Shown piece by piece: positions 27,911-35,925 of a stretch of 64,000 nucleotides of DNA. Below the pieces are notes generated by a model. It was not told where the DNA came from. It saw nothing but the letters and a program-made list of their open reading frames with translations, and did no database searches. Where the stretch lies: positions 8,494,001 to 8,558,000 of the forward strand of contig NZ_CP021978.1 of assembly GCF_004803895.1 (NCBI RefSeq), in the 5' to 3' direction. A program made the translations under genes and the position numbers. Position 1 is the first letter of the stretch. Every line of letters begins with the position of its first letter. The stretch comes from Streptomyces hawaiiensis (GTDB lineage: Bacteria; Actinomycetota; Actinomycetes; Streptomycetales; Streptomycetaceae).

Positions 27911-28570
27911 ATGAACCTGTTCAACCGCGTTGTGCCGTCCCGCCGGCAGGCACCGCTCCCCCCACAGCGCCCCACCGGCGCACCGGCATCCTCCACTGCC
28001 GTGCTGCCGGACCCCGACCTGGCCAGTCTGTCCGGTGAATGGGTCGTCGACCCCGCGCACAGCAGGATCGGCTTCTCCGTCCGGCATGCCATGGTGACCA
28101 CCGTGCGCGGTTGTTTCCTGGAGTACGAAAGCCGGCTCTACTTCGACGCGTACGACCCCACACGGTCACGGGCCGACATCACTCTGTTCACCTCCAGCGT
28201 CGACACCGGGGTGGAACAACGCGACGCGCACCTGGTCGGCCGTGACTTCCTCGACGCCGCGACGTTTCCGCGTATGCGCTTCACCAGCACGGCGGTGGAG
28301 CAGACGGGCGCGGACCTGTTCAGCATGTCGGGCGAGCTGACCATCAAAGGCGTCTCCCGTCCCGTCGTACTCGACATGACCTACATCGGAAATGTCACCG
28401 ACCCCTTCGGCTACGACCGGGTCGGCTTCGACGGCACCACCACCATCAACCGCTCGGACTGGGGCCTGACGTACAACAGCAGGCTGACCGAGGGCGGCGC
28501 GATGGTGAGCGAGAAGGTGCGCCTGCAGCTCGACATCGCTGCCATCCGCACGCCACAGTCGGGCGGCTGA
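27911..28570 (+). CDS. YceI-family protein, 219 aa
   Basis: Lipocalin-like beta-barrel protein of the YceI family, known in other bacteria to bind polyisoprenoid chains. The core is clear: GEWVVDPAHSRIGFSVRHAM (42-61), then AHLVGRDFLDAATFPRMRF and the ending typical of the family (DWGLTYN, VRLQLDI). A basic, Pro-rich 40-residue N-terminus precedes it without a clear signal peptide, so it is probably cytoplasmic. It stands alone; no strong ribosome site is seen at the ATG. Confidence 0.9.
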   Translation: MNLFNRVVPSRRQAPLPPQRPTGAPASSTAVLPDPDLASLSGEWVVDPAHSRIGFSVRHAMVTTVRGCFLEYESRLYFDAYDPTRSRADITLFTSSVDTGVEQRDAHLVGRDFLDAATFPRMRFTSTAVEQTGADLFSMSGELTIKGVSRPVVLDMTYIGNVTDPFGYDRVGFDGTTTINRSDWGLTYNSRLTEGGAMVSEKVRLQLDIAAIRTPQSGG

Positions 28571-28585
28571 CCGCCCCGGGGGGCT

Positions 28586-29083
28586 TCACGACGCGACCTC
28601 GGCCCCGGCCACGACCCGGAACGTGGCCGGGCCGAGCGTGAGCACCCCGTTGCTCAGCGGCGTGCACCGCACACCGCCCCGGCCGCGCAGGGCGCGTTGT
28701 GCGCCGGGGCCGATGGTCACGTCCATCCACGCGCAGGGCCGGGCGGGACGCCTCACGGCGAACACCACCGGCCCGGTGCCGCTGTCCAGCGAGATCGTCG
28801 CACCGACGCAGGAGTCGATGTCGACACCCCTGAGCAGGATGTTCCGGCGGGTGTGCCGCAGATCGGTACCGGCCGGGAGGCTCTCCGAGGCCATGATGGT
28901 CACCGCCGCGTTCCGATGGGCGGGCCGGGCGTAGTAGCGGTCGCCGACCAGTCCCAGCTCGCGGCGTACTTCCACCCGGGTGACCCGCTCGTCGGACGGA
29001 CCGGGGGACGGCCCCTCGGACGGCCGTCCGGCCAGTCGATGAGCGGGTGACACCAGCAGTTGCAGCACCTCCACCTCGGCCAT
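28586..29083 (-). CDS. MOSC-domain protein, 165 aa
   Basis: Small MOSC-domain protein, related to the C-terminal domain of molybdenum-cofactor sulfurase and to YiiM/YuaD. Visible blocks are GLVGDRYYAR (an early family motif), TRRNILLRGVDI, and the conserved cysteine in RPCAWMD, expected to carry the sulfur or bind the cofactor. The ATG at 29083 has GGTGGG upstream; a GTG three codons earlier is also possible. The gene is convergent with YceI (15-base gap). Substrate unknown. Confidence 0.82.
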   Translation of the reverse strand: MAEVEVLQLLVSPAHRLAGRPSEGPSPGPSDERVTRVEVRRELGLVGDRYYARPAHRNAAVTIMASESLPAGTDLRHTRRNILLRGVDIDSCVGATISLDSGTGPVVFAVRRPARPCAWMDVTIGPGAQRALRGRGGVRCTPLSNGVLTLGPATFRVVAGAEVAS

Positions 29084-29131
29084 GACGCCCACCCTACGTC
29101 CGGGTAACCGGCGTCGAAGCGCCCCAGCCCG

Positions 29132-30142
29132 TCACTCCTCCTGCCGCCGCGTGGGCAGGCCGTCCTCCACAGGAGACCGGCCGTCCGCCGCCTCGCCCGC
29201 GGTGAGGTGCTCCAGGACCTCGACCAGTTCCTGGCAGGCGCGCTCCACGGAACGGCGTGTGTAGATCTGCTCGGTGATCACCGCCGACAGGATCAGGGCG
29301 GTGAGCGCCATCGCCCCGTTGAAGGCCTGCAGCTTCATCATCACCTCGACCCGGCTGAGCCGTTCGAACGGCCCGACCCGGTCGGTCGCCGCCACCGTGG
29401 TCATGACCGAGGCGAACAGAGCGCACACCATGCTGCCCGCCAGCTGGAACCGCAGGGCCGCCCAGATCAGCAGGGGGTAGATGAGGAACAGCAGACTGAA
29501 GGGGCTGTGCGCGGCCAGCGGCACGAGACAGCAGGCGATGACCGCGAGCCCCGTGGCCTCCTTCCAGCGCGACAGAGGCAGCGGCAGGCGCACGCGGGAC
29601 AGCAGGAGCAGCACCGGCGTGACGATGAGCACGCCCATCGCGTCACCCACCCACCAGGCCAGCCACACCGCCCAGAAGCCCGGCCACTCGATCTTGCCCG
29701 TGGCGATCAGGATGCCTGCGCCGGTGGTCGAGCTGATCAGCATGGCGGTGAACGCGCCCAGGAACACCAGGGCGAGACCGTCCCGCAGCCGCGCGAGATC
29801 GGCGCGGAATCCGGCCCGGCGCAGCAGCAGGTACCCCGCGACGGGTGCGGCGGTGTTGCCCGCCAGGACGCCCAGAGCCGAGGGCGTCAGAGAGGTGAGG
29901 GACAGGATGATGAAGAAGGCGCCCAGGGCGATCCCGGGCCAGCAGCGAAGCCCGAGGATCAGCAGGCAGGCGACCGAGACGCCGGTGGGCGGCCAGATGG
30001 GGGTGACTACCGCTCCCTCGACGACCAGTTCCCGCAACAGCCCCAGCTGCCCCGACACGTAGTAGCAGGCGGCGACGGCCAGCGTCTGCAGAGCGACGAC
30101 GACCGGCGTACGCAGATCCTGGCTACCCACCACAGCAGCCAT
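29132..30142 (-). CDS. Stand-alone MASE1 membrane sensor protein, 336 aa
   Basis: Integral membrane protein made almost entirely of a MASE1 sensor domain with about eight to ten membrane segments. The family block VVTPIWPPTGVSVACLLILG is at 46-65, and LAWWVGDAMGVLIVTPVLL follows. MASE1 usually sits in front of a kinase, GGDEF or phosphatase domain; here only a short helical tail (AVITEQIYTRRSVERACQEL) follows, with no output domain. It lies 51 bases downstream of, and on the same strand as, a PP2C phosphatase gene, so the two may form a split sensor-output pair. Confidence 0.85.
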   Translation of the reverse strand: MAAVVGSQDLRTPVVVALQTLAVAACYYVSGQLGLLRELVVEGAVVTPIWPPTGVSVACLLILGLRCWPGIALGAFFIILSLTSLTPSALGVLAGNTAAPVAGYLLLRRAGFRADLARLRDGLALVFLGAFTAMLISSTTGAGILIATGKIEWPGFWAVWLAWWVGDAMGVLIVTPVLLLLSRVRLPLPLSRWKEATGLAVIACCLVPLAAHSPFSLLFLIYPLLIWAALRFQLAGSMVCALFASVMTTVAATDRVGPFERLSRVEVMMKLQAFNGAMALTALILSAVITEQIYTRRSVERACQELVEVLEHLTAGEAADGRSPVEDGLPTRRQEE

Positions 30143-30193
30143 GAGACACCGAGGCCGCCGCCTCGGCGAGGCGGCGGCGGGCGTCGTGCGGCC

Positions 30194-31024
30194 CTATGGC
30201 TGAGCGTCCGGCCCGTCGAGGCCGACCACCAGGACGGCGGCGTCGTCGTCGTGCCCCACGCGCTCGGCACCCTTGATCACGGCGGCCGCGAGCGCGTCCA
30301 CGTCCATGCCCGCCACCGCCGCGATGCCCGCGAGGCGCGTCACCTGGTCGAGGCCCTCCTCCAGCCGCATCGACGGCCCCTCCACGACACCGTCCGTGAG
30401 CAGTACGAACACGCCGCCCGTCGTGAGCTCGTACCGCGTCACCGGATACGGCGTCCTCGCCTGCACCCCGAGGGGCGGCCCGCCCTCGTCCTCGGTGATG
30501 CCGGACTTCCCGTCCGGCGTGGCCCAGACGCAGGGCAGATGCCCGGCCCGCGCGCTCTCCAGTACCCCGGCACACGGGTCGAGCCGCATGAACGTGCAGG
30601 TGGCGAACAGGTCGGAGCCCAAGGACAGCAGCAGATCGTTGGTCCGGGCCAGCACCTCGCCCGGTTCGCTGGTGACCGAGGCCAGGGCCCGCAGCCCGGC
30701 CCGCACCTGCCCCATGAAGGCCGCGGCCTCGATGTTGTGGCCCTGGACGTCACCGATGGCCAGACCGATCCGGCCGTCGCCCAGGGTGAAGGCGTCGTAC
30801 CAGTCGCCGCCCACGTTGAGGCCCTGGCACGCGGGTGTGTACCGCACGGCCAGATGCAGCCGCCGGGCGACGGGCAGGTCCCGCGGCAGCATGCCGCGCT
30901 GCAGTGCGATCGCCAGTTCGACCCGGGACCGCTGCATCTCGGCCTGCGCACGCGCCTGAGCCGTCAGGGCCCCGAGCCTGGTCAGCAGCTCGTCGCCGTC
31001 GTCCGTCGTGCCGGTGCGGGACAT
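30194..31024 (-). CDS. PP2C/SpoIIE-type serine phosphatase, 276 aa
   Basis: Predicted Mn/Mg-dependent phosphatase of the RsbU/SpoIIE type, which dephosphorylates anti-sigma-factor antagonists. Metal motifs are present: VGGDWYD (71-77), IGDVQGHN (90-97), AGHLPCVWA, and the late Asp block GHDDDAAVLV. A short N-terminal coiled region (AQARAQAEMQRSRVELA) could link it to a partner; no sensor domain or membrane segment is included. It heads the pair with the stand-alone MASE1 protein. A small palindrome (GCGGAGGCCTCCGC, 31109-31122) lies about 85 bases upstream. Confidence 0.9.
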   Translation of the reverse strand: MSRTGTTDDGDELLTRLGALTAQARAQAEMQRSRVELAIALQRGMLPRDLPVARRLHLAVRYTPACQGLNVGGDWYDAFTLGDGRIGLAIGDVQGHNIEAAAFMGQVRAGLRALASVTSEPGEVLARTNDLLLSLGSDLFATCTFMRLDPCAGVLESARAGHLPCVWATPDGKSGITEDEGGPPLGVQARTPYPVTRYELTTGGVFVLLTDGVVEGPSMRLEEGLDQVTRLAGIAAVAGMDVDALAAAVIKGAERVGHDDDAAVLVVGLDGPDAQP

Positions 31025-31148
31025 TGATCACTCCGGCGAGGAAGGCCACGGTAGGTGACGACCCGAGGAGGCAAATCACCCGATATACGTCCATAGGATG
31101 ATACTCAGGCGGAGGCCTCCGCGACGACTCCACGCCTCCCAGGAGCCC

Positions 31149-31952
31149 TCACCGCGCCTCCCGCTCCACCTCGGAATCCGTACGCCGCCCCACCGCCGCC
31201 AGCACGAACGTCACGCTGATGAGCAACGCCCAGGCCCCGAACTTCTCCACCCCCACCGGCTCCCAGCCGTGCTCCTGATAGGGATAGCGCCACGCACCGA
31301 CCAAGGTCGCCAGATTCTCCGCCACCCACAGGAAGAACCCGATCAGCACGAACGACAGCGCCAGCGGCATCCGCAGACGCACCCCCCGCACCGTGAACCG
31401 CACCGACGTCCCCAGCGTGACGGCCACGAGCACCCCCGCCAGCCACCAGCGCACGTCGGGCAGCCAGTGGTGGCTGAAGAAGTTGACATATATGGCAGCG
31501 GCGACCACGGCCGTCGCCCGCGGCCGATAGCGCACGAGCCCCAGATCGAACAGATGCCAGGCCCGGCAGAGGTAGCTGCCCACCGCCGCATACAGAAACC
31601 CGCCGTACAACGGGACACCGGCGAACTTCAGCACGGCGGGCTCCGGGTAGCTCCAGGAGCCGAGCGACACCTTCACCAGCTCGAAGGCCAGACCGATGAC
31701 GTGGCAGACCGCGATGACGGCGACGTCCCGCCCGCTCTCCCAGCCGCGCGCCCAGAACACCAGCGTGAGCAGCACACCGTAGACGACCAGCAGGTCGTAA
31801 CGCGCCACGGGCAGTTCGGGCAGCAGCGCGGACACGGCCACGCCGGACAGCAGAGCGATGGCGAACGCGCAGGCCCGCGTCTGCATCCAGGCGAATGCGA
31901 GCAGCCGGCGAATCGGTGCGGCCAGGGGGCCGTCGATGCTTGCAGGGATCAT
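31149..31952 (-). CDS. DUF817 integral membrane protein, 267 aa
   Basis: Multi-pass membrane protein of family DUF817, with about eight hydrophobic segments and the family traits LAFAWMQTRACAFAIALL near the start, FELVKVSLGSWSYPEP in the middle and WVAENLATLVGAWRYPYQ near the C-terminus. Function unknown for the family. It follows the 204-aa hypothetical gene by 27 bases on the same strand and is probably the last gene of the phosphate transporter operon. Confidence 0.9.
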   Translation of the reverse strand: MIPASIDGPLAAPIRRLLAFAWMQTRACAFAIALLSGVAVSALLPELPVARYDLLVVYGVLLTLVFWARGWESGRDVAVIAVCHVIGLAFELVKVSLGSWSYPEPAVLKFAGVPLYGGFLYAAVGSYLCRAWHLFDLGLVRYRPRATAVVAAAIYVNFFSHHWLPDVRWWLAGVLVAVTLGTSVRFTVRGVRLRMPLALSFVLIGFFLWVAENLATLVGAWRYPYQEHGWEPVGVEKFGAWALLISVTFVLAAVGRRTDSEVEREAR

Positions 31953-31979
31953 GGTGCCCTGTAGGACGGCCCCGTGCGC

Positions 31980-32594
31980 CTACCGGTTGCAGCGAACCTC
32001 CCTGGCCGGAGTCCGCCCGCCCGCATGGTCCCGCGCCTGCGCCACGGCCTGCCGCAGCAGCCGGGACAGCAGCTGATCGGCCTCCGGCGCGGCGCACAGC
32101 ACCCCCAGTGCCCGCTCGAGGTGCCGACGCCCCGGCCCCCGCCACCACAACAGATCGGCGATCCGTCCCGCCCGACCACCCGCGGGCGCCTGGGCGAGCC
32201 TCTGCGCCCTTCGCCGGCACGCACGGCCGCGCCGCGCCAGGCGCCGCGACGCGGGACGCACCCGGCGTGCCGCGTCCACGACCCCGCCGACGAGCAGCGG
32301 CGGGTAGTCACGGCCCGCGGGGCGGGCGTCGGCGAGGTCGGCGGCCAGCGGCCACAAGGCGTGCCGGGCGTCGTCACCGACACTGTCGTTGACCACCCGG
32401 GCCAGGCCCGCGAGCGCCGGATGAGTCCCGACCGGGCTGTCGGTGAAGCGGCCGGCGGCCAGCAGGGCGGCGGCCTCCATCAGACAGGCGCCGTCGTCCG
32501 GGTGCAGATGGGTGAAACGCCCGGGCACCGGAAGGCTGTCCGGGACCCGGGCGGAGGGCTCCACGGACACCGGACGGCCAGGAAGAGCGGTCAT
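31980..32594 (-). CDS. Hypothetical protein between phosphate transporter and DUF817, 204 aa
   Basis: Soluble, Ala/Arg-rich helical protein with no recognised domain; it is not a PhoU-like (DUF47) protein, the usual partner of PiT transporters. The N-terminal half contains FTHLHPDDGACLMEAAALL and HALWPLAADLADARP. The C-terminal half is very basic (RRLARRGRACRRRAQRL), perhaps binding acidic partners or nucleic acid. It starts 19 bases after the transporter gene, so it is co-transcribed with it. Confidence 0.65.
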   Translation of the reverse strand: MTALPGRPVSVEPSARVPDSLPVPGRFTHLHPDDGACLMEAAALLAAGRFTDSPVGTHPALAGLARVVNDSVGDDARHALWPLAADLADARPAGRDYPPLLVGGVVDAARRVRPASRRLARRGRACRRRAQRLAQAPAGGRAGRIADLLWWRGPGRRHLERALGVLCAAPEADQLLSRLLRQAVAQARDHAGGRTPAREVRCNR

Positions 32595-32613
32595 GGGCGG
32601 CCTCCGGCTGTGA

Positions 32614-33612
32614 TCACACAGGGGTGACGGAGTGCAGGAAGAAATAGAGCGCCGCGGCCGGGATCCCCGCGCCGGGAAACGTGAGGATCCAGGCGGTACC
32701 GATCGAACGGGCCACCTGCCAGCGTACGTCGGAGAAACGCCGGGTGGCACCGGCGCCCAGAATGGCCGCGGTGATCGTCTGCGTCGTGGAGATCGGTGCT
32801 TTCAACAGGAACGCGGTCGTGTAGAGGACGGCCGCGGCAGCGGTCTCGGCGGCGAACCCGCGCGGCGGATCGAGGTGCACGATGCGCCGCCCCAGGGTGG
32901 TGATGATGCGACGCCCCCCGCTGTACGTACCGGCGGCCATGGCGAGCGCCACGGCCGCGATCACCCACACCGGCACGGAGAAGTCGTCCTGCCAGCCGGC
33001 TGTGACCAGCGCCAGCACGATGACCCCCATGGTCTTCTGCGCGTCCTGCAACCCGTGCCCCAGCCCCATGGCGGCGGCCGAGACGGTCTGCGCCAGCCGG
33101 AACCGCCGCATGATCCGCCGGGGTGCCGACCGGCGGAACACCCACAGGATGCCCGTGTGCAGCAGGTACCCGAGCACCACCCCGACCAGCGGGGACAGCA
33201 GCATCGGCAGGATGACCTTGTCCAGGATGCCCGACCAGTGCACCGTGGCGGACGCGGCGAGCGCGGCACCGACCAGCCCGCCGATCAGGGCGTGTGAGGA
33301 CGAGGTGGGCAGCCCCCGCCACCAGGTGAAGACGTTCCACCCGATGGCGCCGATCAGCGCGCACAGGACGAGCAGCAGTCCTGACGTCTCCTCGGGGGCC
33401 CCGATGATGCCGCTGCCGACGGTCTGGGCGACCTCGGTCCCGAGGAAGGCGCCGCAGAAGTTCATCACCGCGGCCATGGCCAGCGCCGCGCGCGGTGTCA
33501 GGGCCCTGGTGGAGATGGAGGTGGCGATCGCGTTCGCGGCGTCGTGGAAGCCGTTGGTGAAGTCGAACGTCAGACCCACGATGATGATCAGCACCACGAG
33601 AGTGAGCTCCAT
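32614..33612 (-). CDS. pit: Low-affinity inorganic phosphate transporter, PiT family, 332 aa
   Basis: Membrane symporter taking up phosphate, probably as a metal-phosphate complex with protons. The two inverted PiT signatures are seen: FTNGFHDAANAIATSIST near the start and GLGHGLQDAQKTMGVIVLA in the second half, with about ten membrane segments in between. Length and topology fit bacterial PiT. It heads an apparent three-gene unit with a hypothetical protein and DUF817. No PHO box is recognised upstream. Confidence 0.93.
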   Translation of the reverse strand: MELTLVVLIIIVGLTFDFTNGFHDAANAIATSISTRALTPRAALAMAAVMNFCGAFLGTEVAQTVGSGIIGAPEETSGLLLVLCALIGAIGWNVFTWWRGLPTSSSHALIGGLVGAALAASATVHWSGILDKVILPMLLSPLVGVVLGYLLHTGILWVFRRSAPRRIMRRFRLAQTVSAAAMGLGHGLQDAQKTMGVIVLALVTAGWQDDFSVPVWVIAAVALAMAAGTYSGGRRIITTLGRRIVHLDPPRGFAAETAAAAVLYTTAFLLKAPISTTQTITAAILGAGATRRFSDVRWQVARSIGTAWILTFPGAGIPAAALYFFLHSVTPV

Positions 33613-33750
33613 GCCCGATCACCTTCCGACGCCCGGCGGCACGGTTCCATCGTGCGCTCCCCAGGCGGAGCGGGCTGCGCGAGTACGCCACGCGGGGCGA
33701 GCCGTTCGAAGGAACTCGGGGAGGCGGGTGTACCGCTTTACGGTGTCCTG

Positions 33751-34350
33751 ATGCGATCTGTTCCTGCATGGGCGCTGGTGTCCTCGGGGTGTGCGCCGGT
33801 CTTCCTGATCATGGGCTGGCTGGTGGCGGCGTCGCTGCAGGGGTCCCCCTACGACCCCGCCGCCCAGACGATCAGCGTTCTGGCGGCCCCCGGGAACGCG
33901 GGGTCCTGGGTGATGACGGCGGCGTTCATCGCGCTGGGGTTCTGCCACCTGATGACGGCCTGGGGCCTGCGCCCGGCCGGGACCGCAGGACGGACGGCGC
34001 TGGCGGCCGGAGGCGTGGCGGCGCTGGCGGTGGCCGTGGTCCCGGCGCCGAGCGGCGGCGGCTCCCTGAGCCACGGTTCCGTGGCCGCCGTGGCCTTCGC
34101 CCTCCTGGCGGCATGGCCCGTGCTGGCCGCCCGGGCCGGTGCCGCCGTGCCGTGGGCCCTGCGCCCCGCACCCTGCCTGGCGGCGACCGCGGTGATGACG
34201 GCCGGCGCGGCCTGGTTCCTGATCGAGCTGCACCTCCACGGCGTGGCCGGCGTGGCCGAGCGTGCCGTGACGACCCTCCAGTCGGTCTGGCCCTTCGTGG
34301 TCGTCCTCTCCTGCCTGCGCGGATCCCCGCGTGAGGGGTGCCCGAGCTGA
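33751..34350 (+). CDS. DUF998-type membrane protein, 199 aa
   Basis: Small integral membrane protein with about six hydrophobic segments, matching the DUF998 pattern: an N-terminal helix followed by SPYDPAAQTISVLAAPGNAGSWVMTAAF, where polar and aromatic residues sit between helices 1 and 2. Function unknown for the family. No ribosome site is visible upstream of the ATG, so a leaderless message is possible. The stop codon is about 100 bases before the GH64 gene, which has its own promoter. Confidence 0.75.
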   Translation: MRSVPAWALVSSGCAPVFLIMGWLVAASLQGSPYDPAAQTISVLAAPGNAGSWVMTAAFIALGFCHLMTAWGLRPAGTAGRTALAAGGVAALAVAVVPAPSGGGSLSHGSVAAVAFALLAAWPVLAARAGAAVPWALRPAPCLAATAVMTAGAAWFLIELHLHGVAGVAERAVTTLQSVWPFVVVLSCLRGSPREGCPS

Positions 34351-34367
34351 CCGAGCGGTCGCAAGCA

Positions 34368-34410
34368 TTGACAGGTACGGACCAAGAGGCAACCCTGAGA
34401 GCGCTCTCAG
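34368..34410 (+). promoter_or_regulatory. GH64 promoter with LacI-type operator
   Basis: A consensus -35 TTGACA (34368-34373) is followed about 20 bases later by the 16-bp palindrome CTGAGAGCGCTCTCAG (34395-34410), placed where a repressor would cover the -10/start region. The 14-bp core is identical to the operator at 22317-22330. The -10 box itself is weak. Confidence 0.8.
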
Positions 34411-34448
34411 AATTCTCGAATCGGCCAACTGTCGAACGGAGGCAGAGC

Positions 34449-35654
34449 GTGTTGCGAACCCTCAGGCGCCGGGCCACGGCCGCGGGGCTGTCCCTCGCCA
34501 CGATCCTCGCCGGCTCACTGCTGGCGACCGGAACGGGCGCGCCGGCCCACGCCGCCGTCCCGGCGACGATCCCTCTGAAGATCACCAACAACTCGGCCCG
34601 TGGCGAGCAGCTGTACATCTACAACCTCGGCACGGACCTGTCGACCGGACGGCAGGGCTGGGCCGACGCGGCCGGTACCTTCCACCCCTGGCCGGCGGGC
34701 GGCAACCCGCCGACCCCTGCCCCCGACGCCTCGATCCCGGGCCCGGCGGCAGGACAGTCGGCCACGATCCGCATGCCGAAGTTCTCCGGCCGTGTGTACT
34801 TCTCCTACGGCCAGAAACTGGTCTTCCGGCTCACCACCGGAGGCCTGGTCCAGCCCGCCGTGCAGAACCCGAGCGACCCCAACCGGAACATCTTGTTCAA
34901 CTGGTCGGAGTACACGCTCAACGACGCGGGCCTGTGGATCAACAGCACACAGGTCGACATGTTCTCCGCTCCCTACGCGGTGGGAGTGCAGCGAGCCGAC
35001 GGCAGCACCGCGAGCACCGGCCGGCTCCGGCCCGGCGGATACAGCGGCTTCTTCAACGCGCTCAGGGGACAGCCCGGAGGCTGGGCCAACCTGATCCAGA
35101 CCCGTGGCGACGGCACCGTACTGCGCGCCCTGTCGCCGCTGTACGGCCTGGAGACCGGCGCGCTGCCGGCCACCGTCATGGACGACTACATCAACCGCGT
35201 CTGGCAGAAGTACTCCACCTCGACCCTGACGGTCACCCCGTTCGCCGACCGGCCCGGCACCAAGTACTTCGGCCGGGTCTCCGGCGGCGTCATGAACTTC
35301 TCCAACAGCGCCGGTGCCGTGGTCACCAGCTTCCAGAAGCCGGACGCCTCCTCCGTCTTCGGCTGCCACAGGAAGCTCGACGCCCCGAACGATGAGGTAC
35401 GCGGCCCGATCTCGCGCACCCTGTGTGCCGGCTTCAACCGTTCCACGCTGCTGGTCAATCCCGATCAGCCCGATGCCGGCGCCGCCGACTTCTACAAGGA
35501 CAACGTCACCAATCACTACGCGCGCAAGATCCACGCCCAGATGGCGGACGGAAAGGCGTACGCCTTCGCCTTCGACGACGTGGGCCACCACGAATCACTC
35601 GTACACGACGGCAACCCGCGCCAGGCCTACCTCACACTCGATCCCCTGAACTGA
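34449..35654 (+). CDS. Secreted GH64 beta-1,3-glucanase, 401 aa
   Basis: Exported laminaripentaose-producing type beta-1,3-glucanase that degrades fungal or algal beta-1,3-glucan. Sec signal peptide (LRRRATAAGLSLATILAGSL, cleaved after AHA, about residue 35). The mature protein is a GH64 beta-barrel, beginning ATIPLKITNNSARGEQLYIY. Glu154 (FNWSEYT) and Asp170 (STQVDMF) are 16 residues apart, matching the catalytic pair I recall for the S. matensis enzyme. Start GTG at 34449 has GGAGG six bases upstream. No extra carbohydrate-binding module is present. LacI-type operator upstream: likely glucan/gluco-oligosaccharide induced. Confidence 0.93.
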   Translation: MLRTLRRRATAAGLSLATILAGSLLATGTGAPAHAAVPATIPLKITNNSARGEQLYIYNLGTDLSTGRQGWADAAGTFHPWPAGGNPPTPAPDASIPGPAAGQSATIRMPKFSGRVYFSYGQKLVFRLTTGGLVQPAVQNPSDPNRNILFNWSEYTLNDAGLWINSTQVDMFSAPYAVGVQRADGSTASTGRLRPGGYSGFFNALRGQPGGWANLIQTRGDGTVLRALSPLYGLETGALPATVMDDYINRVWQKYSTSTLTVTPFADRPGTKYFGRVSGGVMNFSNSAGAVVTSFQKPDASSVFGCHRKLDAPNDEVRGPISRTLCAGFNRSTLLVNPDQPDAGAADFYKDNVTNHYARKIHAQMADGKAYAFAFDDVGHHESLVHDGNPRQAYLTLDPLN

Positions 35655-35667
35655 AGCGCCTCACCTG

Positions 35668-35704
35668 GCCGTCGGCACCGTGAACTGGTCGCGGTGCCGG
35701 CGGC
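35668..35704 (+). terminator. Hairpin terminator after GH64 gene
   Basis: A 13-bp inverted repeat (GCCGTCGGCACCG at 35668-35680 with 35692-35704, one mismatch) and an 11-base loop, followed by a short T run; it starts 13 bases after the stop codon. Confidence 0.75.
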
Positions 35705-35756
35705 TTTGCCGTATTCGCCGGCCGGAACCGCGCCCAAATCGAGTGGGCGACTACGA

Positions 35757-35802
35757 AGTTGGCCATTCATCAGTTGTGGAATCAATTACAACTTTGCCAA
35801 CT
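35757..35802. promoter_or_regulatory. Nested inverted repeat upstream of secreted aerolysin-like gene
   Basis: AGTTGGC (35757-35763) pairs with GCCAACT (35796-35802), and inside it GTTGT (35773-35777) pairs with ACAAC (35788-35792). The region is AT-rich for this genome. It could be an operator or a leader hairpin of the gene starting at 35926. The stretch 35803-35925 holds only a GAGAGG ribosome site near 35910. Confidence 0.5.
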
Positions 35803-35925
35803 CTTGGTGTAGCTCGGCCGTCGATTACGTGAGCCTCATGGGCATCACGCGGTGACCGCAAGCCCTGCTGGAGCAAGGGCAATTGTGGTCACTTTCCCCC
35901 CACGCAATGGTGAGAGGCACCAACG

